From the NCBI GenBank assembly GCA_003963005.1, contig RXJW01000164.1, forward strand, positions 1-33,106: a stretch of 33,106 nucleotides of DNA, given 5' to 3'. A model generated the notes under the pieces. It saw nothing but the letters and a program-made list of their open reading frames with translations, had not been told where the DNA came from and made no database searches. The position numbers were made by a program, and so were the translations under genes. The DNA is from Burkholderiales bacterium (GTDB lineage Bacteria; Pseudomonadota; Gammaproteobacteria; Burkholderiales; Burkholderiaceae_C). Below, one piece after another: positions 8,929 through 17,212 of this stretch. The stretch's first letter is position 1. Every line of letters begins with the position of its first letter.

Positions 8929-9069
8929 ATGTCTTCCGCTTTCTCCCCCTGGCGCCTGTCGGTCGCGCCGATGATGGACTGGACCGACGAACTCCTAAGT
9001 ACTTACTGCAGCAAGCCTTTTGCCGATGTCGCAGTCTGGATTGCACTGCAGTTGCACTTTGAGGGTTGA
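8929..9069 (+). pseudogene. dusA: dusA 5' fragment, cut after codon 20 by an insertion
   Basis: The ATG at 8929 opens a frame whose first 20 residues end in RLSVAPMMDWTD, the conserved N-terminus of tRNA-dihydrouridine synthase A (FMN-dependent reduction of uridine 20/20a in tRNA). In DusA this is normally followed by RHCR and the rest of a TIM barrel of about 330 residues. Here the sequence after 8988 is unrelated, and the frame stops at 9067-9069 after 46 codons. The remainder of dusA is not in the window; it is expected at the far end of the inserted element, with a new start. Alternatively dusA may be lost. Confidence 0.85.
8970..8995. other. Left junction / attachment-site region of an island in dusA
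   Basis: Similarity to dusA stops at about 8988, just after the codons for MMDWTD. The 5' end of dusA is an established target of a family of tyrosine integrases (dusA-associated integrases), so the shared core should lie in or just before this stretch. The exact core cannot be defined without the right-hand junction. Confidence 0.65.
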
Positions 9070-9113
9070 GAGCAAAAAAAGTAGACCTTGTTGTTGCACC
9101 GCTGCAGTTGCAC
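9040..9113. repeat. Two copies of a TTGCAC..CTGCAGTTGCAC motif next to the dusA junction
   Basis: CTGCAGTTGCAC occurs at 9046-9057 and again at 9102-9113, each preceded by TTGCAC at nearly the same distance. The copies are 56 bases apart in direct orientation and begin about 50 bases inside the element. Each copy is also partly palindromic around CTGCAG. Position and spacing would suit recombinase arm or excisionase binding sites, which is inference. No gene is seen in 9070-9353. Confidence 0.6.
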
Positions 9114-9353
9114 CGGGCGCGCGCTGAAAATGCGGTGCGACGCGCCACACTCGGCTGTTCCTCGTAGCGAGAGAGATGCGTTGACAGATCATCTGGCCTT
9201 GTGGACAGAGGTCAGAACCAACGTCATCGCGAGAGGGCTGATGCCAGAAGTCTGCTTGGGTCGACTGAAGGTGACCAGGCGGTCCAGCCGCCCAGAGTAG
9301 GTTCGGGCGAACGCGGCACATGGCAACTGCATGCCGCTGAGTTGGCGCGCTGC

Positions 9354-9608
9354 CTAGACCTGGCAACGCTTCCATGTCTCGTCAGCCTTCAGCCGAGCTT
9401 CGTCGATGAGCTTGGCCAAGTCCTCGACGCTGACCAGATAGGGCGCCTTCTGGCTGCGCGACAACCTGAAGACGGGGATCGGCAGTTCACCTGCGGCTGC
9501 CTGCCTCATCGCCTCTTGTCTGCTCAATCCCAGGTACTCGTCGCAGATGCGGTCCAGCGGAACGGTGGGTGCTTGGTAAATCGACATCAGGGCCAAGGAG
9601 GTGATCAC
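9354..9608 (-). CDS. PrtN-like (pyocin activator family) small regulatory protein
   Basis: An 84-residue protein with the pattern of the pyocin activator PrtN family: YQAPTVPLDRICDEYLGLS, then AAAGELPIPVFRLSRSQKAPYLVSVEDLAKLIDEAR. PrtN activates pyocin genes in Pseudomonas aeruginosa; short homologues occur near integrases in islands and prophages, where they may control excision. The start is a GTG at 9608, preceded by a perfect AGGAGG six bases upstream; an internal ATG seven codons later is less likely. It reads toward the dusA junction, but no integrase lies between. Function here is inferred from family and position. Confidence 0.75.
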   Translation of the reverse strand: MITSLALMSIYQAPTVPLDRICDEYLGLSRQEAMRQAAAGELPIPVFRLSRSQKAPYLVSVEDLAKLIDEARLKADETWKRCQV

Positions 9609-10542
9609 GGTTCACCTCCTGGGAGTGCCCTGCCGCCACAGGGCGACGGCTGAGGATACGGCTTCGGTTCGCGGCGGAACGCGTTGCGTCGGAGCGCGCT
9701 CCCGCGGGCACCAGAGCGGGATGCCGGTCGCGCTATGGATCGCGCGCGCGGCGAACGCCGGACGACGGTCCAGTGTTTGGGAAGGCAATCGTTGAGACAT
9801 AGCAGCCTCTCCATGTACTTGCGCAGCGCCGCATAGGTTGCTGCGAGCCCGCGATGGAGACCGCGTGCCCCGCAAGGCGCTTGCAGAGAAGGGGAATTCG
9901 ACAAGGAGCTACGTCCACCAACCCCGAGGCACTGGATAGATGTGTGCGTCGGGACGTTGCTGCGCGGAGAGCTTTTCGGATTCGCGCCGGGAGGATAGGT
10001 CCCGACATACCGCCGGGAGTGGAACTGCCGGCGCCTCCAGGGAGGTCTAGGTCAAGGGCGGGTCACGACCGCTAACGGCTGCATGTCTGCAGCGACCGAC
10101 GATGTGAACGCGTCGTCGGCGTAGGGCTGCTCCGGCTACCATGCACGACGCAGTGGAGGCCACCTTACGAAAGGGCGCGGCAGTGGTCAAGCCCAGCCTT
10201 ACACCTGTCCCATGCACATCGAACCCCTTCGTGCCGCCAGAGCAACAGTGGGAAGGTGATTTCGTCGCGATCCGTTAGGTCACGCGTCTGCCATAGTCGA
10301 CGTCCTTGATGTCGGCGGCTGCCACCCAAGCAGTACGTCGTAGGTCCACCACTTTGCGGTGTGGAATTCCGATCGCGCGAGCCCTCGGCGGCAACGCGGC
10401 GTCGCGAGCCTCGACTAGCGAGTTAAAGGGGAGTTCGAAGATCTCGTTGCCGGCACCGGGTTTGGGCCGCGTGCAGAGTGCGTGGATGCCGACACCGGCC
10501 GTGCTCTATTCTCATTGCGGTCATGCGGGCGAGTTGCGCAGG
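9609..10542. other. Gene-poor stretch between the PrtN-like and XRE-type genes
   Basis: About 930 bases in which I recognise no protein family. Open frames on both strands are short and arginine- or proline-rich with no sensible ribosome-binding sites. The one clear feature is the first copy of the 22-base direct repeat (10056-10077). The stretch may hold decayed genes or an RNA, but nothing supports a specific call. Confidence 0.5.
10056..10077 (+). repeat. 22-base direct repeat, copy 1
   Basis: This sequence, which begins GGGCGGGTCACGACC and ends GCTAACG, is identical to 16417-16438 in the same orientation. The two copies lie 6.36 kb apart and enclose the XRE-type gene and the giant methyltransferase-helicase gene. 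The flanking bases differ at both ends. Confidence 0.9.
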
Positions 10543-10992
10543 CTACGCGGCGACGGCCTTCAGTTCCTGCAGTCGTGCGGCGGCTTCGCGCTTACCCATT
10601 TTGAATGTGGTGGCCAGCGCGGGCATGAAGCGCTGCCTGGGCTTCACCCCACGCTCCCACTTGTAGATGGAAAGGCCGGACGAGCCCACCAGAAGGCCAT
10701 AGTCCTCTGCCGAGAAACCAAGCTTGGTTCTATTGGCTGCCAAGCGCTCGGCCGAATAGCGGAACTTTGAGACGTCCGGTTGCCCTGCTGCCTCGACAGG
10801 CGGAGCATTCCGCACGACCTCCTTGCGCAAGCGCCGCAGCTCCTGACTGGCGGCCGCGAGTTCGCGCTTCAGCTTGGCAATGTCGGTCCGATGTCCGGTC
10901 ACTGTCTTGCGGAGGCTGGCGACCTCGTCGCGCAATTCCTTGCGAGCGATCCGTGCGATTTCGTTCTTCAACGCAGTTGCGAGGTTTGCCAT
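10543..10992 (-). CDS. XRE-type helix-turn-helix protein with N-terminal coiled coil
   Basis: A 149-residue protein. Residues 1-60 are charged and helical with heptad-like spacing (AKLKRELAAASQELRRLRKEVV), suggesting a coiled-coil dimerisation segment. Residues about 78-120 resemble an XRE-type DNA-binding domain: YSAERLAANRTKLGFSAEDY, then GLLVGSSGLSIYKWERGVKP, the typical helix-turn-helix ending in the WERG motif. A short helical tail follows. It lies downstream of the giant gene on the same strand, separated by 167 bases and a strong terminator, so it is probably transcribed separately. The likely role is regulation of island genes; targets are unknown. No good ribosome-binding site precedes the ATG. 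Confidence 0.75.
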   Translation of the reverse strand: MANLATALKNEIARIARKELRDEVASLRKTVTGHRTDIAKLKRELAAASQELRRLRKEVVRNAPPVEAAGQPDVSKFRYSAERLAANRTKLGFSAEDYGLLVGSSGLSIYKWERGVKPRQRFMPALATTFKMGKREAAARLQELKAVAA

Positions 10993-11110
10993 TGGCCCGG
11001 TTCAGTAGTCTTCCAAGTCACGGTTATATCCAATCGGCGTGAACTCGCGGTCACACCAGTTCTGCACAGTTGGGACCTGCCAAAGATCTTCTGCGGGCAC
11101 ATCCAATAAG

Positions 11111-11149
11111 ACAAGAGAAAAAGGGACTCGCGCTGATGCGCGAGTCCCT
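11111..11149 (-). terminator. Intrinsic terminator of the giant methyltransferase-helicase gene
   Basis: A perfect 12-base-pair stem (11122-11133 with 11138-11149) with a 4-base loop lies 10 bases beyond the stop codon at 11160. Read on the minus strand it is followed by TTTTCTCTTGT. Stem, tail and position all fit a rho-independent terminator for the minus-strand gene. Confidence 0.88.
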
Positions 11150-11159
11150 GAAAGGAAAG

Positions 11160-14100
11160 TCAGGCAGCCAGGGCCTGTTCGTCTGCCTCGACGGCTTGCG
11201 AGCCCACCTCGTCTTTGTCGATGTCGAGCTCTCGGGCGAGTTCGCGCTGCCGCGCCAGGAGCGCCGTCAGCCGGTCTTCTTGCTCGAAGGGCCTCGTGAG
11301 CTCTTCGCGCAGGTCCACCAGCCGCTGCCGCATCGAGGCCAGCCTGTGGTCGGCATCGGCCGTGCGTCCCACCGTGCCGTTGAGCACGCTGATCAACTCG
11401 GCCGCGAGCGCCGGTCCGGTCTGGTAGGCCTTGCAGTCATGCACCGCCTGCCCTTGCAGGTACAGGTGCACTTCGTCGGCCTCGCGGCCGCTGAACAGGA
11501 ACAGCTGCAAGCCGCCCACGTGGCCCAGTCTCTCTTCGGAGGCCTTGCCGCTCAGGCTGGCACGCGCACTGCGCACCGCGGCGCGCAGCACGTCGCCGAG
11601 TTCTTCGCGGTCGCGCAGGCTGCGCCCGTTGACCACGACGACCGGGCCGTCGGCCAGGGCCGCCAGCGCGGCCGCTTCGTCGGCACGCAGCGCTGCCACC
11701 AGCGTCTCCATGCTCTTGATGCGCATCGGCAGGTTCGAGGTTTCGGATTCGTGGCCGTAGCGCTGGTTGCGCCAGACCGAGAACAGCGACGAATAGCGCG
11801 CGATCTCGGCGTCCACGCCGGCCTTCTCGATGACCAGCGGGTTGCCTGACGCCAAGGCCTTCACCTCGGCGTAGCTCAGCGTTGCCAGCTCGACGTCCTC
11901 GACCGAGCGCAGCCCCTTGTCGCCGCTCATCACCTGGGCGATGAACTTGGACTTGGTCAGCACGGTCTGCCAGGAGTACGCATCGAAGCTGCCTTCCGTG
12001 ACGTAGCGGATGATCTCCACCTCGTCGCACTCGTTTCCCTGTCGCAGGATGCGCCCTTCGCGTTGCTCGACGTCACAGGGCCGCCATGGGCAGTCCAGCT
12101 CGTGCAAGGCCACCAGACGCTTCTGCACGTTGGTGCCAATGCCCATCTTCGGGGTCGAGCCCAGCAGCACGCGGACCTTGCCCTCGCGGACCGATCGGAA
12201 GAGCCGCGCCTTTTGGGCATCGGTTTCCGCGTCGTGCACGAAGGCGATCTGCTCCTCGGGCATTCCCATTTCGATCAGGAGAGCCCTCAGCTCGTCGTAG
12301 ACGCTGAAGCCCGCGTCGACGCGCGGCGTCGACAGGTCGCAGAACACCAGCTGAGCCCTTTTGAGGCTCGCGGTCAGCTGCCAGATGCGGTGGACCTCGG
12401 CGGCGCACTGCGCGACCTTACCGTTCGCATCTCTCGTCGCGCCCTCGAACACCAGGCGCATGTCCAGCGCTGCCTTGCGGCCTTCGCTGGTGATCTTCAG
12501 CATGTTGTCGACGCGCGGATCAACGCGAGTCGTCTTCAGCAGCTCCGCCCGCTTGACGAGCGTCTTCACGAAAGCCTTCAACGCCTCGCTGGGCTTGCAC
12601 GTCACCGTGCGGGGCTTGTCGCCCTTGAGCGCCGGCACGGGCAGCTTGAGCATCTCCTTCGTGCGGATGTCCGACACGTCGCAGAACACGCCCATCAGGT
12701 CAGGCACGTTGATGAAGCGCGCGAAGCGCGTGTTCAGCCGGTAGCCGCTGCCGTCGGGCGCGATCTCCAGCGCCGTGACGGTTTCCCCGAAGGTGGCCGC
12801 CCAGGCGTCGAACTGCTCCAGTCCCAGCGCGCGCAGCGTGTGAGGCTGCAGATAGCGCTGGAACGTGTGGATCTCGGCCATGCTGTTGGCCACCGGCGTC
12901 GCCGTCGCGAGCACCACGCCGCGGGCAGGGCCGCGATGCAGGCTCATCGTGTAGCGCGTCTTCAGGTACAGGTCGAAGGCGCGCTGCGAGTTCGACAGCG
13001 GCAGCCCTGCGATGCGCGCCATCTTGGTGTGGCGCCAGAGGTTCTTATGGAGGTGCGCTTCGTCCGTGAACAGGTAGTCGATCCCGAGCGCTTCCCAGCA
13101 GAGGAAATCGTCCTTTCGTTCCTGGTTGTCCAGGCGCTCCAGGCGCACCTTCCACACCTTCTTCATGCGTTCGAGCTGCTTGACGATCCGGTTGGATCGG
13201 TCGTCGGCCTTGGTGGCGCGGACGGCCAGCTCGAGCTCGCGGATGATGGCCTTGATGTGGCCGACCGTGAACTCGCGCGACATGGGCAGCAGCTCGAAGG
13301 TCGAGTGGGTCAGGATCACTGCATCCCAATCGCCGGTCGCGATGCGCGACACGAACTCGCGCCGGCGGTCTCCCGCCAGGTCTTCCTTCGTCGCCATCAG
13401 CACCGACGCGAAGGGATACAGCCGCACGAACTCGGCCGTGTACTGCTCGAGCATGTGGTTGGGGACCACATGCGCCGGCTTGCGCGCCAGGCCCAGGCGC
13501 CGCAGCTCCATGCTGGAGGCGACCATGATGGCCGTCTTGCCTGCGCCCACCGCGTGGAACAGCCCGGTGTTGCCGGACTGCACGATGCGCCAGGTCGCGT
13601 TGAGCTGCGAGGGATGCAGTTCGAAGCAATGCGAGAAGCCGGGAAGCTTCAGGTGCGAGCCATCGAAAGCGCGCTGGCGCAGGCAGTTGAAGGTGTCGTT
13701 GTAGATCCTGCACAGGCGCTCGCGCCGCGGCACGTCCTCGTAGGCCCAGGCGGCGAACCGATCTTTCAGGGCTCCGAGCTTCTCGCGCGCGGCCAGCGTC
13801 TGTTCCTTGTTGACGACGTAGGCGCCGTCCTTCTCCGGGTGCGGGTCGCGCACCGTCGGTGTCTGCACGTTCAGCGCGTGCTGGATGAGCTCGACCGCGT
13901 CCATGCGCTGGATGCCGAACTCCTGCGTGCACGTCAGGTTGCGGTTCACGGCCCACTGGTCGGCCTTCACCGACCAGGTGCCCGCGACGGCCAGGTAGCG
14001 CACCGTCGCCGATTCCAGCCCCAGCACCTCCACCATGAAGGCCTCGATCACGTCGGCCGGGATCCAGACCGCGCCGAGGCGTGGCTCGATCGATGCCGGT

Positions 14101-16169
14101 GGCAGGTCTTCAGGGATCACCTTCTCCAGCGCCAGCACGTTGGCCTCGAAGGCCGTCCCGCCAGCGGCGGCGGCCTTGAGCTTGCGCTTCACGTCACCCG
14201 AGAGGTAGGCGTCCGCGGTCTCGTAGGCCTCGCTGTCCGGGTCCAGGTACACCAGGCCCTTCTGCTGCAGCTCGACCACCACATCGGCGGGTTCCGCCTG
14301 CAGCAGCCGGGCCATGTAGCCGGGGTCGACGCGTCCTTTCCATTGCATGCACAGCGCCAGCGCCTCGTCGGGGCTCTCCGCATGCGCGGGCTCCTCGATG
14401 CGCGACACCGTGCGCCGGTGGAAGATGTCGGCCTTGTTGGCCTTGTCTTCTTCGTCGTCATAGCGCTCCAGCGACAGCAGGAGCGGGTAGTCCGGATCCC
14501 TGCGGAAGGCCAGCGCGTTGGCGCGGTTGCTGAGGTAGCCGTGCTTGGCCACGAAGCGGTCGTAGGCGAGGTTCAGCGAGAGCCGCTTGGCCGCCAGGTC
14601 CGCATCCGAGGTGTTGCCCAGCTGCGCCGCCAGCAGGGTCCGCGCGCGATCGCGGATCTCGCACAGCCCGCCGATGCGCAGCCGCGCTGTGGCATTGAGT
14701 CGGTCATGCACGTCGACCAGTTGGCCTTGCTCGACGCTGTGGATGCGTCCCTCCGACAGCACGAAGCTGCCCGGGCGCGCACCGTCCGGCGCCTGCATGT
14801 CGCTGGCCACGTTCGTCTCTTCACTGGCCGGCGCCGGTCGGCCTTGGTAGGCATCGGCAGGCACCAAGTGCAGGACGCTTTGCAGCGCCTGCCCCAGGTC
14901 GCCGTCCAGCACGGCCGTCGGCACCGCGGAATAGCCATTGCTGACCTTGTCGATGCGCCCGAGCACGAACTCGGGGTGGCTGCAGTACCAGCTGTTGATC
15001 CGCATGTAGCGGTCAAGGCAGCGCGGGTGCCGCAGCTGGTCGCCGACGTAGGCCAGTTCGAGCCACGTCGGCTCTTCGCTCCCGTCTGCCTCCGCGCCGT
15101 GTCGGCGCAGCAGCAGGAGGTCGGTTTGCACCGCGGTGCCCCCCAGCTGCTCGAAGGCTCCTTGTGGCAGCCGGAAAGCGGCCAGCAGGTCGGCGCGCGA
15201 GGCCACATATGCCCGGGCCGCGCCGTCGTAGTCGTCCATCAGGTAGCTGGACGTGATCATGCAGACGAGTCCGCCGGGGACGACCAGGTCGAGCGCCTTG
15301 CCGACGAACCAGTTGTGGATGCTGAAGTGGCTGTAGGGCCGGTTGCGTCCGTCGCTGACCTGGAAGTTGCCGAACGGGACGTTGGTCACTACCAGGTCGA
15401 AGGCGTCGTCGGCCAGCGCGGCCGTCTCCGTCGCCTGGACCCTGACGTCGACGCCCAGCGGCGCATAGAGCACGCGCAGGATGGCGCCGGCGGTCGGGTC
15501 CAGCTCGATGGCGGTCCAGCGGCAGGCGGGGGCCAGCCGCGGCGGCATGCCACCGATGAAGTGGCCGATGCCGGCACTGGGTTCCAGCACGCGGCCGCCG
15601 CGGAAGCCGAGCTTCTCGATGGCCTGCCAGATCCAGCGGATCAACGCCGGGTCCGTGTAGTGGCTGGTGTTCACGGAAGCCTTGGCGGTTTCCAGTTCAC
15701 CAGCGTCCAGCACGGTGGTCAGTTGCTGCGCGCGCCGCTTCCACGCGTCGTCGCGCTGCTCGAGGTTGAAGCTGGCCGGGATGCCGCCCCAGCCCGTGAA
15801 CCGCAGCAGCGCGGCGCGCTGCGCGTCGGTGGGCTCGGACTGCGAGCCCGCGAGTTCGCGCAGCACGGCGATCGCTTGCAGGTTGGCCTCGAACTTCGAG
15901 ACGGGACCGCTCAGCGCCGCGAGGACGTCGTCGTTCCACGCAGGCCAGGTGATGGCGCGATCGGCGTTTGCGGCCGTGCGCACCAGCGAAGGCTTCCACC
16001 GGCGGGCGGGGGCAGCCTCAGGCTGCGATACGGCGGCCGCTGGTTCTTGTGCAGGTAGTTCAACGACCGCCGGGGCAGGCTCGTTGAAGAGGTCGGGGAA
16101 ATGGGTGTCGTCGTCGGGCCCGAAGCCCGGAAGCCAGAGGCTTTTCGCCTCGGTGGCATTGGTAGCCAT
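11160..16169 (-). CDS. Giant DarB-like protein: N6-adenine methyltransferase fused to an SNF2-type helicase
   Basis: A 1669-residue protein. Residues 124-129 (FTGWGG) are a signature of this mobile-element group. Residues 194-205 (VLEPSAGIGHF) are the S-adenosylmethionine-binding motif I of N6-adenine methyltransferases, and the catalytic motif IV position reads NVPF (263-266) instead of the common NPPF/Y. The C-terminal half is a helicase: Walker A AVGAGKT (Lys878), DEAH at 1036-1039 and QREGRI (1369-1374). The tail is partly coiled-coil. Phage P1 DarB, of similar layout, protects incoming DNA from type I restriction, so an anti-restriction role is inferred; defence is an alternative. Translation from the ATG at 16169 is preferred because GGAG precedes it; an upstream in-frame codon (16199) is possible. 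Confidence 0.85.
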   Translation of the reverse strand: MATNATEAKSLWLPGFGPDDDTHFPDLFNEPAPAVVELPAQEPAAAVSQPEAAPARRWKPSLVRTAANADRAITWPAWNDDVLAALSGPVSKFEANLQAIAVLRELAGSQSEPTDAQRAALLRFTGWGGIPASFNLEQRDDAWKRRAQQLTTVLDAGELETAKASVNTSHYTDPALIRWIWQAIEKLGFRGGRVLEPSAGIGHFIGGMPPRLAPACRWTAIELDPTAGAILRVLYAPLGVDVRVQATETAALADDAFDLVVTNVPFGNFQVSDGRNRPYSHFSIHNWFVGKALDLVVPGGLVCMITSSYLMDDYDGAARAYVASRADLLAAFRLPQGAFEQLGGTAVQTDLLLLRRHGAEADGSEEPTWLELAYVGDQLRHPRCLDRYMRINSWYCSHPEFVLGRIDKVSNGYSAVPTAVLDGDLGQALQSVLHLVPADAYQGRPAPASEETNVASDMQAPDGARPGSFVLSEGRIHSVEQGQLVDVHDRLNATARLRIGGLCEIRDRARTLLAAQLGNTSDADLAAKRLSLNLAYDRFVAKHGYLSNRANALAFRRDPDYPLLLSLERYDDEEDKANKADIFHRRTVSRIEEPAHAESPDEALALCMQWKGRVDPGYMARLLQAEPADVVVELQQKGLVYLDPDSEAYETADAYLSGDVKRKLKAAAAGGTAFEANVLALEKVIPEDLPPASIEPRLGAVWIPADVIEAFMVEVLGLESATVRYLAVAGTWSVKADQWAVNRNLTCTQEFGIQRMDAVELIQHALNVQTPTVRDPHPEKDGAYVVNKEQTLAAREKLGALKDRFAAWAYEDVPRRERLCRIYNDTFNCLRQRAFDGSHLKLPGFSHCFELHPSQLNATWRIVQSGNTGLFHAVGAGKTAIMVASSMELRRLGLARKPAHVVPNHMLEQYTAEFVRLYPFASVLMATKEDLAGDRRREFVSRIATGDWDAVILTHSTFELLPMSREFTVGHIKAIIRELELAVRATKADDRSNRIVKQLERMKKVWKVRLERLDNQERKDDFLCWEALGIDYLFTDEAHLHKNLWRHTKMARIAGLPLSNSQRAFDLYLKTRYTMSLHRGPARGVVLATATPVANSMAEIHTFQRYLQPHTLRALGLEQFDAWAATFGETVTALEIAPDGSGYRLNTRFARFINVPDLMGVFCDVSDIRTKEMLKLPVPALKGDKPRTVTCKPSEALKAFVKTLVKRAELLKTTRVDPRVDNMLKITSEGRKAALDMRLVFEGATRDANGKVAQCAAEVHRIWQLTASLKRAQLVFCDLSTPRVDAGFSVYDELRALLIEMGMPEEQIAFVHDAETDAQKARLFRSVREGKVRVLLGSTPKMGIGTNVQKRLVALHELDCPWRPCDVEQREGRILRQGNECDEVEIIRYVTEGSFDAYSWQTVLTKSKFIAQVMSGDKGLRSVEDVELATLSYAEVKALASGNPLVIEKAGVDAEIARYSSLFSVWRNQRYGHESETSNLPMRIKSMETLVAALRADEAAALAALADGPVVVVNGRSLRDREELGDVLRAAVRSARASLSGKASEERLGHVGGLQLFLFSGREADEVHLYLQGQAVHDCKAYQTGPALAAELISVLNGTVGRTADADHRLASMRQRLVDLREELTRPFEQEDRLTALLARQRELARELDIDKDEVGSQAVEADEQALAA

Positions 16170-16667
16170 CGTGGTTCTCCATGCGAATGGAGAGCGCACG
16201 ACCCCCTGGGGAGCGTGAGCTCCCCGTTGGGGATGCGCCGTGGCGCGCAGGGCACGCAGCGGCAGGTGGATGTGTCGGCGCAGCGCGCGGCCGTCGGCAC
16301 CGTGGAGGTGTCGAAGTCCGGCGCTCGCGGCGAGCGTGTGGGTGAGGGGGCGGCCAGCCGCGCGAAGCGGTGCCGGTTCAGGTGTCCGGGTGAAAGAGGT
16401 TCAGCCCGGAATCGAGGGGCGGGTCACGACCGCTAACGCCGACCAGGTCGGGGCCCACGACGGGGCCGCTGTGGAGACGAAACTCCAGCAGTGCCAGAAG
16501 TATCCGGGCCGCAGATTCGGGCGGCAAGCGACGGCCCGCGTCGTCGCATGTACAGCGGGCACGTTTTGCGCAAATGACTGGGTGCCGGTGTGGGCCAATG
16601 CGTCCGGCGATGGCGCATATAGTGCACTTCAGAGATACGAGGGGCGAAAAAGCAGCAGGAGCGCGCC
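16170..16667. other. Gene-poor region between divergent giant and cupin genes
   Basis: About 500 bases between two divergently transcribed genes, so it must hold both promoters. I see no convincing protein-coding frame. It contains the second copy of the 22-base repeat (16417-16438), followed directly by a small palindrome (CCGACCAGGTCGG). A TATAGT hexamer at 16618-16623 could be the -10 element for the cupin gene, but no good -35 element lies at the right distance. Confidence 0.5.
16417..16438 (+). repeat. 22-base direct repeat, copy 2
   Basis: Identical to 10056-10077 in the same orientation. It lies 248 bases upstream of the start of the giant gene. Together with copy 1 it may mark the ends of a block that entered or moved separately, or may be a binding site for a shared regulator. 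Confidence 0.9.
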
Positions 16668-16997
16668 ATGGCACTTGAACACGCTGACCCGGGGCAGCCC
16701 TGGAACGTCGGTCCGTTGGGAGACGCTCTGCAGGATTCGCAGTCCTCGGCTCTATTCAAGTCAGAACAGCTCGAGGTCATTCGACTCGTGATGCTCTCGG
16801 GCAAGACACTGCCGCGGCACAAGGTGCCAGGCGCCATCACGATTCAGTGCATCGAGGGTGTGCTTGTTGTCGAGACGCAAGGCAGGCAACGCCGCCTGCT
16901 TGCCGGCCAGTTGCTGTACTTGCCTGGCAACGAGATGCACGCGGTGACGGCCGAGCAGGACTCCAGTGCCCTCCTGACCATCGTGCTTGGTGACTGA
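16668..16997 (+). CDS. Small single-domain cupin protein
   Basis: A 109-residue protein filling one cupin barrel: LSGKTLPRHKVPGAITIQCIEGVLVVE resembles cupin motif 1 (an HK pair where metal-binding cupins have HxH), and AGQLLYLPGNEMHAVTA is a clear motif 2 with the expected histidine. Metal binding is therefore possible but incomplete in motif 1. The start is well supported by AGGAG before the ATG at 16668. Such proteins may bind a small molecule or act as small enzymes; no substrate can be named. The next gene, a broken lipase, starts 215 bases downstream on the same strand. Confidence 0.8.
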   Translation: MALEHADPGQPWNVGPLGDALQDSQSSALFKSEQLEVIRLVMLSGKTLPRHKVPGAITIQCIEGVLVVETQGRQRRLLAGQLLYLPGNEMHAVTAEQDSSALLTIVLGD

Positions 16998-17212
16998 GTG
17001 ATGCAAACGGTGGTCAGCCCGCGACCCGACGAGAGGTTCGGCGGCATGGTGGGCTGCAGTGCATCGATGGCGACGAACTGCGGCGGTCCGGGCTTCGGCG
17101 CTGCGGAGTGGCCGTACGGCACGCGTCCGATGGCTTTCGATATCGCGCACATCGGGCTGCCATCGCGAGCCCTGGACTCCCGGACTGGCTGCAAGTGCAT
17201 CGGGGCAGGCGT

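Noticed and set aside
6698..9148. An 816-codon minus-strand frame over the acyltransferase gene and the dusA junction.
   Set aside because: Shadow composition with many Arg, Gln and His, and the plus-strand acyltransferase is well supported.
8995..9375. A 126-codon minus-strand frame between dusA and the PrtN-like gene, considered as an integrase remnant.
   Set aside because: No tyrosine-recombinase box or other family pattern was visible in it, and it overlaps the motif repeats.
12063..16058. A 1331-codon plus-strand open frame opposite the giant gene.
   Set aside because: The sequence is Arg/His/Val-rich with no domains; long antisense frames are expected at this GC content. The minus-strand protein has clear methyltransferase and helicase motifs.
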